Shown here: positions 60,001 to 64,000 of the stretch, one piece after another | How positions within the stretch are numbered: the stretch's first letter is position 1 | Layout of the letters: each line of letters opens with the position of its first letter | Program-made: the position numbers and the translations under genes | DNA from: Australimonas brisbanensis | GTDB lineage: Bacteria; Chloroflexota; Dehalococcoidia; Lucifugimonadales; Australimonadaceae | Direction of reading: 5' to 3' | DNA length: 64,000 bases | Assembly (NCBI GenBank): GCA_038147155.1 | Contig: JAYQTA010000003.1 | Coordinates: 124,001-188,000 of the forward strand | Notes under the pieces: model-generated | Database searches by the model: none | What the model saw: only the letters and a program-made list of their open reading frames with translations | What the model was told of the DNA's origin: nothing

Positions 60001-60214
60001 ACACCTCGGGCGTGGCGCGGTAGTACTCCGCTGCGGCCTCCCAGGCGCGCGCGTCCATCCTGGCGATGCGCACGCCCTCCTCACCCCACCGCTTGGTGGG
60101 GGCGGGGCCCAGCACCTGCGCCACCTGCGCCAACGCTTCCTCGTAGGCCGAGAGCAGTGCAGCCGGGAAGGTGCGCAGTTCGGTCACCACATGCTCATTG
60201 GAGGGAGTGCTCAC
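57017..60214 (-). CDS. NorD/CbbO-like VWA protein
   Basis: 1065 aa, GTG start overlapping the Nudix stop. Residues 1-330 are an all-helical repeat region (SWREVRGSFEAAL, LSRLPQDLQQVVVERAEDLADTNAEAV); the middle has ATHQIGHIEFGSFGFDF and a long acidic stretch (about 620-720); the C-terminal 230 residues are a VWA domain with MIDAS FLLDMSASTAEA near residue 845, VYGFSGFGRENVEFYVIKE and FVISDGRPQDRGYS. NorD/CbbO proteins act with CbbQ/NorQ ATPases to insert metals or activate a target enzyme. The matching ATPase is two genes upstream; no nitric oxide reductase or Rubisco is in the window. Confidence 0.88.
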   Translation of the reverse strand: MSTPSNEHVVTELRTFPAALLSAYEEALAQVAQVLGPAPTKRWGEEGVRIARMDARAWEAAAEYYRATPEVCGVVGYPQFERWTESGTELAGVSPLVAAAYFRASGQVLPQLAPRHISAWAGLGKGLSSGTWKSSSLAARFFELSPELVGNLTFNELQQFVGLLSSLSNRSHDLASEALTLGQRVLPAVGEREELISLASVLAETSWREVRGSFEAALRVELAVDRKLRRRYFSLAERLARMGMPNVSAFMIESSSSLSRLPQDLQQVVVERAEDLADTNAEAVGAFLRSAPDVLTRISTSQLDAWFAKGLEFLKDNPDGGVAYFKLESARAEALLEQLSSVVELDRVKGTLGMYAHALAGSEVDIHPTGDLTNKHLGWADVDMATTDGHSIYLPESVDGSEVKAENFAWLKVVATHQIGHIEFGSFGFDFAADGHRFNTLRRRVAEGVKAETTSTSVGGFFDLFPERELAADLFKVVESARVDNAVTGRYQGLAGDYRKVQAGALAKRGVLQNMPAQQAMVELAIRLSLGQDTDVPVPSAFAAQAQEIAALVRAVQDPEATVEDAAEAALRLYHVISQVPNVAVPAHEWERVDLTGGEFSEPDADAIIANLLRQADEAAEQGSGEGEDYSSPEEVEYRGDFKPEMVQMLTKMRAQSSDESDAGDEGAAGISMEMVEQMLRESGEVEFSDDEELTEIASNMMKEMGADAQQTPGSGYNDITHVEEEGGSLEAKEPQSYAYDEWDFRAGDYRPRWCIVQERVSALGETGFFTETLHQHAGLMDQIRRQFESVRPELYRKVRRLPEGEDVDLDAGIDALIDLRNRMTPDERIYWRRNKDERDVAVAFLLDMSASTAEAVEESTQTDWSPPTDPVGYTSWLRARRGETARRPYKRIIDVEKESMVLLMTALEAVGDRYGVYGFSGFGRENVEFYVIKEVDEPFTDKVKRRMDKVSPLHATRMGPAIRHATAKLAKTDAKTKFMFVISDGRPQDRGYSREGVEKEYAVQDTRMALVEARQRDITPFCLTVDRNGHDYLRTMAGDLNYEVLPDILELPRRLPYLYRKITV

Positions 60215-60903
60215 CGTGACTCCTTGCGTTCAGGGCGTGCTCGTGTGGCCAGGCTCCTGGCCTCGGCCGTCTGGGGCGGGTCGGGGGGCTCGTCCAGCGC
60301 ACCGGCCGGTGCGCGCTCCAGCCCCCGCAGCAGCGCGACCAACTGGCCCAGGATCCAGGCCGTGGCCCCGAATATCAGGTGCTCCCCGCTCACGTACGAC
60401 TGACGGTTCCACACCGTCCCGTCGGGGAGCAGGCGCCCCTCGTGGCGGGCGTTGGCCGGGTTCAGCAGGTCGGCGAGGGGCACCTCGATCACCGAGTCCA
60501 CCTCGCGATTGATCACGAACTCATACGGGTGTGGCACCACCCCCACCGTGGGCCAGACCAGGTAGTTGGTGCGGGTGAGCATGGCATCCAGGCTTCCCAG
60601 CACCTCCACGTCCTCGGGCCGGATGCCCATCTCCTCCCACGTCTCCCGCAGCGCGCACGCCGTCATGTCGGCGTCATCGGGCTCCAGCCTTCCGCCGGGG
60701 AAGGCTATCTCCCCGCGGTGCTGGCCCACGTGCTGCGAGCGCACGTTGAGGATCACGTACCAGCCATCCTCGTGCTGGCGCAGCGGCACCAGCACCCCGG
60801 CGGGCTTGGCGCCGTCCCGCGCCTCGGCCCGCGAGGCGCGCGCCGAGAGCGCGGCGCTCAGCGCCGCCGGAAGCGATGTGCTGTGCAGCAGGGTCTGGGT
60901 CAT
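60211..60903 (-). CDS. Nudix hydrolase, CoA pyrophosphatase type
   Basis: 230 aa. The Nudix box is complete: GGRLEPDDADMTACALRETWEEMGI (G-x5-E-x7-RETWEEMG). The upstream NVRSQHVGQHRGEIAFPGG segment is the NuBP/CoA-pyrophosphatase signature. Would cleave CoA or oxidised CoA to phosphopantetheine and ADP. Located between the MoxR ATPase and the NorD-like gene; coaE is also in the operon. Confidence 0.88.
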   Translation of the reverse strand: MTQTLLHSTSLPAALSAALSARASRAEARDGAKPAGVLVPLRQHEDGWYVILNVRSQHVGQHRGEIAFPGGRLEPDDADMTACALRETWEEMGIRPEDVEVLGSLDAMLTRTNYLVWPTVGVVPHPYEFVINREVDSVIEVPLADLLNPANARHEGRLLPDGTVWNRQSYVSGEHLIFGATAWILGQLVALLRGLERAPAGALDEPPDPPQTAEARSLATRARPERKESR

Positions 60904-60910
60904 GGGGCCC

Positions 60911-61771
60911 CTAGGCGAAGATGGAGTTGACCACCTCTTGCAGCGAGCGCTGCGTCTCGTGGTCGTCGGTCAGGCCCCACACCACCGCCACCTCGCAGGC
61001 GCGCCGGGGCGGGATGCCCTCGCCGATCAGCTTGCCGGCGTACACCAGCAGGCGGGTGGACACACCCTCCTGGAGGCCCTGGCCGATCAGGTTGCGCACC
61101 TTCTCGCCCAGCAGTGCCAGCTGGTCAGCCACGGACCGCTCGATGCCCGCCTCGTGGGCGATGATGGGCCCCTCCAGCTCACGCGGCGGGAAGGTGAACT
61201 CCACCGCCACGAACCGCTGGCGGGTGGACTGCTTCAGGTCCTTCAGCGCCGACTGGTAGCCGGGGTTGTAGGAGATGACCAGCAGGAAGTTGGGGTGGGC
61301 CTCGATCACCTCACCCAGCTTCTCGATGTGCAGCAGCCGCCGGTGGTCGGCCAGCGGGTGGATCAGCACTGTGGTGTCCTTGCGGGCCTCCACCACCTCG
61401 TCCAGGTAGCAGATGCCGCCGTGCTTGACCGCCCGCGTCAGCGGGCCGTCCACCCAGCGCGTCCCCTCTGGCTCCAGCAGGTAGCGGCCCACCAGGTCAG
61501 AGGCCGTCAGGTCCTCGTGACAGGCCACCGTCACCAGCGGGGAGACGTCCTGCGCCTCGCGGCGCTTCGCCTCGTTCACCCGCCAGCTCATGTACTCCAC
61601 GAAGCGCGTCTTGCCCGTGCCCGTGGGGCCCTTCAGCAGGATGGGCACCCGCTGGGCATAGGCCGCCTCGAAGATCTCGATCTCATCGCCCGTGGGCAGG
61701 TAGAAGGGCTCCTCCTGCACCACGAACTCCTCGATGCTGTGCCGCTGGTACAACTCGCTCTTTTCAGCCAC
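60911..61771 (-). CDS. CbbQ/NorQ-type MoxR AAA+ ATPase
   Basis: 286 aa from GTG 61771 (GGAGG 8 nt upstream), overlapping the coaE stop. FYLPTGDEIEIF, Walker A LLKGPTGTGKTRFVEY, Walker B GGICYLDEVVEARKDT, sensor 1 region LLVISYNPGYQ, arginine-finger area LKQSTRQRFVAVEF, and a C-terminal CbbQ_C-type domain (ISTRLLVYAGKLI). Works with the NorD-like VWA protein of the same operon as a chaperone for an unidentified client. Confidence 0.9.
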   Translation of the reverse strand: MAEKSELYQRHSIEEFVVQEEPFYLPTGDEIEIFEAAYAQRVPILLKGPTGTGKTRFVEYMSWRVNEAKRREAQDVSPLVTVACHEDLTASDLVGRYLLEPEGTRWVDGPLTRAVKHGGICYLDEVVEARKDTTVLIHPLADHRRLLHIEKLGEVIEAHPNFLLVISYNPGYQSALKDLKQSTRQRFVAVEFTFPPRELEGPIIAHEAGIERSVADQLALLGEKVRNLIGQGLQEGVSTRLLVYAGKLIGEGIPPRRACEVAVVWGLTDDHETQRSLQEVVNSIFA

Positions 61772-62381
61772 CTTCGCCGCCTCCGGAGGGGATTCGTTCG
61801 TTCCAAAGGGCCTCGACGCGCTGGCGCAGTGCCTCCAGCGACCCCGAGTTCTCAATCACCGCATCCGCGCGGGCCACATACTGCCGCACATCGCCCTGCG
61901 CCGCCATACGCCTGCGTGCGGCCTCCGGCGGGATGCCCCGCCCCTCCAGCCGCTCCAGCGCCGTCTGCTCCGGCGCCGTCACCACCCATACCTCGCCAGC
62001 CAGGTCATCCCAGCCCGCCTGGTAGAGCAGCGCCGCGTCCACCACCGCCACCGCCTGGCCCTGCGCCGCGAGGGCGTCGAGCCGCTCTGCCATCGTCCGC
62101 TTCATCAGCGGGTGCAGCGCCGCGTTCAGCTGCTCCAGCGCCGCCGGGGAGGCGAACACCAGCGCACCCAGGGCCCGCCGGTCGATGCGCCCATCGGCGC
62201 CCACCACACCCTCGCCGAACAGCGCCACCACCCGCTCGAAGCCCTCCGTGCCGGGCTCGTAGGCCGCGTGGCCCACCGCATCGGCGTCCATCACCGCCGC
62301 CCCCAGGGAGGCGAGGATGGACGCCACCGCGCTCTTGCCCGTCCCGATGCCGCCCGTCAGGCCGATGACGCGCACACGCAC
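61764..62381 (-). CDS. coaE: dephospho-CoA kinase
   Basis: 205 aa. P-loop VIGLTGGIGTGKSAVASIL, DADAVGHAAY, and AQGQAVAVVDAALLYQAGWDDLAGEVWVVTAPEQTALERLEGRG are typical. Phosphorylates dephospho-CoA in the last CoA step. Start is uncertain between GTG 62381, GTG 62375 and TTG 62408; the last lies at the predicted transcript start and is disfavoured. Heads the coaE-MoxR-Nudix-NorD-MgtC run. Confidence 0.92.
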   Translation of the reverse strand: MRVRVIGLTGGIGTGKSAVASILASLGAAVMDADAVGHAAYEPGTEGFERVVALFGEGVVGADGRIDRRALGALVFASPAALEQLNAALHPLMKRTMAERLDALAAQGQAVAVVDAALLYQAGWDDLAGEVWVVTAPEQTALERLEGRGIPPEAARRRMAAQGDVRQYVARADAVIENSGSLEALRQRVEALWNERIPSGGGEGG

Positions 62382-62411
62382 CTCACGCCCTCGCGGGCCG
62401 AAGGCCAATCA

Positions 62412-62417
62412 TACCAC
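62412..62417 (-). promoter_or_regulatory. -10 box for coaE operon
   Basis: TATGAT on the minus strand, giving a leader of about 24-30 nt to the GTG starts. Divergent from mutS2. Confidence 0.45.
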
Positions 62418-62443
62418 GCGCGCGAGGCAGCGCCCGTGCGCCG

Positions 62444-62449
62444 TACAAT
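62444..62449 (+). promoter_or_regulatory. -10 box of a leaderless mutS2 transcript
   Basis: TACAAT, 6 nt (ACCCGC) before GTG 62456; no Shine-Dalgarno. Same spacing as mutS. Confidence 0.55.
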
Positions 62450-62455
62450 ACCCGC

Positions 62456-64000
62456 GTGAGCCTATCCGACACCCACCCCGACGCCGCCACGGCCGCCGAC
62501 CTGCGCGAGCGCTCCCTGGAGCTGCTGGAGTTCCCCCGCGTGCGGGAGGCGCTGGCGGAGCGCACCTCGTTCTTCCTGGCGCGTGAGCGTGCGTTGGCGC
62601 TGGAGCCGTCCTACGACCCGGACGTGGTGGCCGAGCGCCAGCAGGAGACGGCTGAGGCGCGCGCGCTGCTGCGCGAGACGGGCGGCGTGGACCTCACCCT
62701 CTCCATTGACCCCGGCCCGCTGGTGCGCCGGGCCTCGGTGGGCGGCACGCTCTCCGGAGATGAGCTGCTGACGGTGGCCGAGGCGCTGGGCCTCACGGGC
62801 CGCGCCAAGGCGCTGGGCACGCGCGTTGCGGCCGAGACGCCGCTGCTGCGCAACGTGTGCCGGCGCATCGCCGACCTGCACGCTCTGGAGGGGGAGGTGC
62901 GCGCCAAGCTCACCCCCTCCGGCGAGCTTCGTGACGACGCATCGCCCCTGCTGCGCGAACTGCGCCGCGCCTCCCGCGAGGCGTACCGGCGCGCCACGGC
63001 GGCGCTGGACGCGGTGATCGGCTCGGAACTGGGCTCGGCGGTGCTCCAGGACGCGCTGTACACGGTGCGCAACGAGCGCTTCGTGGTGCCGGTGAAGGCG
63101 GACTTCAAGGGCCGCCTGCCCGGCATCGTCCACGGGGTGTCGGGCTCCGGCGAGACGCTGTTCATCGAGCCCCTCGCCACGGTGAGCCACACCAACGCGT
63201 GGCGCGAGGCGACGGCCGCCGAGGGCGAGGAGGCGCTGCGCATCCTGCGGGCGCTAACGGCGCTGGTGGGCAGGCGCGCCGGGGAGATAGGCCACGCGCT
63301 GGAGCTGACAGCCCGCGTGGACATGGCCCTGGCCAAGGCGCGCTACGCCCAGGCGCTGGACGCGGGCCCGGTGCCGCTGGACGCACAGCACGTCCACCTG
63401 GACGCGGCGCGCCACCCGCTGCTGACGGGGCCCGTGGTGCCCGTCTCCTTCGCCATCGCCCCCCCCGCGGTGGGCCTGGTCATCACCGGCCCCAACACCG
63501 GCGGCAAGACCGTGGCGCTCAAGACGCTGGGGCTGCTGACGCTGATGCACCAGGCGGGCCTGCAGGTGCCCGCGGGGTCGGACACGCGCCTGCCCTTCGT
63601 GGACGGGGTGTACGCGGACATCGGCGACCAGCAGTCCATAGACGAGGCCGTCTCCACCTTCTCCTCCCACATGCGCAACATCGCCGCCATCCTGGACAAG
63701 GCCACGCCCGATTCGCTGGTGCTGCTGGACGAGGTGGGCACCTCCACCGACCCGGTGGAGGGCTCGGCGCTGGCGTGCGCGGTGCTGGCCCACCTGGCCG
63801 AGCGCGGCGTGCCCGTGGTGGCGACCACGCACCACCGCGCCGTGGCGGCGCTGGCCGAGGACGTCCCGGAACTGGAGAACGCCAGCGTGGAGCTGGACCC
63901 GGCCACGCTGCGCCCCACCTACCGGCTGGTGGTGGGCCTCCCCGGACGTTCCTACGCGCTGGCGGTGGCATCGCGCATCGGCCTGGACGCGCGTGTGGTG
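62456..64000 (+). CDS. mutS2: MutS2 family ATPase (partial, runs off window end)
   Basis: 515 codons present from GTG 62456. RSLELLEFPRVREALAERTSF opening and lever/clamp region with RNERFVVPVKADFKGRLPGIVHGVSGSGETLFIEP; ATPase with Walker A ITGPNTGGKTVALKTLG, signature QQSIDEAVSTFSSHM, Walker B LVLLDEVGTSTDPVEG and VVATTHHRAVA. No mismatch-recognition domain, as in MutS2, which acts on recombination intermediates and collided ribosomes. KOW/Smr domains would lie beyond the window. Confidence 0.95.
   Translation, partial: MSLSDTHPDAATAADLRERSLELLEFPRVREALAERTSFFLARERALALEPSYDPDVVAERQQETAEARALLRETGGVDLTLSIDPGPLVRRASVGGTLSGDELLTVAEALGLTGRAKALGTRVAAETPLLRNVCRRIADLHALEGEVRAKLTPSGELRDDASPLLRELRRASREAYRRATAALDAVIGSELGSAVLQDALYTVRNERFVVPVKADFKGRLPGIVHGVSGSGETLFIEPLATVSHTNAWREATAAEGEEALRILRALTALVGRRAGEIGHALELTARVDMALAKARYAQALDAGPVPLDAQHVHLDAARHPLLTGPVVPVSFAIAPPAVGLVITGPNTGGKTVALKTLGLLTLMHQAGLQVPAGSDTRLPFVDGVYADIGDQQSIDEAVSTFSSHMRNIAAILDKATPDSLVLLDEVGTSTDPVEGSALACAVLAHLAERGVPVVATTHHRAVAALAEDVPELENASVELDPATLRPTYRLVVGLPGRSYALAVASRIGLDARVV

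Overview
This is a GC-rich bacterial chromosome segment of about 64 kb. It is densely coded in short operons with many overlapping stop/start codons and frequent GTG and TTG starts. Gene content points to Chloroflexota, perhaps a Dehalococcoidia relative, but this is inferred from content only; there is no rRNA or ribosomal-protein cluster to settle it. That content includes methylmalonyl-CoA mutase, an eukaryote/archaeal-type single-chain GlyRS, DUF4430 lipoproteins, CbbQ/NorD-like MoxR-VWA pairs, many MFS carriers, and RraA/RidA/NIPSNAP small-molecule enzymes.

Layout. 1-1.1 kb: methylmalonyl-CoA mutase (cut by the window edge). 1.3-4.1 kb: class V aminotransferase plus serA (serine synthesis). 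4.1-10.5 kb: a four-gene operon of NuoE-, NuoF- and NuoG-like subunits plus a ferredoxin-NADP reductase. 10.5-16 kb: drug-type MFS, mutS, HAD phosphatase. 16-19.6 kb (minus): DUF4389 protein, sbcD-type nuclease, an MFS remnant, glyS. 20-24.7 kb: three consecutive MFS genes, then a two-domain rhodanese whose catalytic cysteine codon is an in-frame TGA followed by a SECIS-like hairpin, so a probable selenoprotein. 25-28 kb: SIMPL lipoprotein, ECF sigma/anti-sigma pair, signal peptidase, tRNA-Lys. 28-33 kb: an AT-rich foreign patch, pentapeptide protein, small metabolic enzymes, a HYR lipoprotein, and fused gene remnants. 33-42.8 kb: VWA protein, hydrolase, globin without the usual proximal His, shrunken chemoreceptor, class II aldolase, MFS, RidA-RraA-RraA operon. 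42.8-43.4 kb: a scar with a tRNA 3' end, a metallothionein-like ORF and a kinase/receiver remnant. 43.4-47 kb: dehydrogenase/LuxR/exonuclease operon (minus) facing a cobalamin riboswitch with an ECF S-component and a DUF4430 lipoprotein. 47-55 kb (minus): AI-2E-type permease, frameshifted yyaL-like gene, polyprenol-kinase-like protein, cysteine desulfurase, site-2 protease, agmatinase, AdoMet decarboxylase. 55-64 kb: cinA, then (minus) coaE-MoxR-Nudix-NorD-MgtC, and mutS2 running off the end.

Two genome-wide themes stand out. First, a dispersed repeat of about 300 bp with long terminal inverted repeats, built of GGGGG/CCCCC hairpins, occurs in intact and truncated copies, alongside shorter half-elements. 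Second, at least seven genes have a TANNNT box exactly 6 nt before the start codon, the arrangement expected for leaderless mRNAs. Several places also carry a gene 5' end joined to another gene's 3' end, which look like deletion scars.

Functional links. The B12 uptake genes under a cobalamin riboswitch fit the B12-dependent mutase. The desulfurase could serve sulfur (or selenium) delivery. Agmatinase with AdoMet decarboxylase indicates polyamine synthesis. The NuoEFG-like/FNR operon suggests a soluble NADH/NADPH/ferredoxin electron-exchange complex rather than a formate dehydrogenase, because the Mo-site Cys/Sec is absent.
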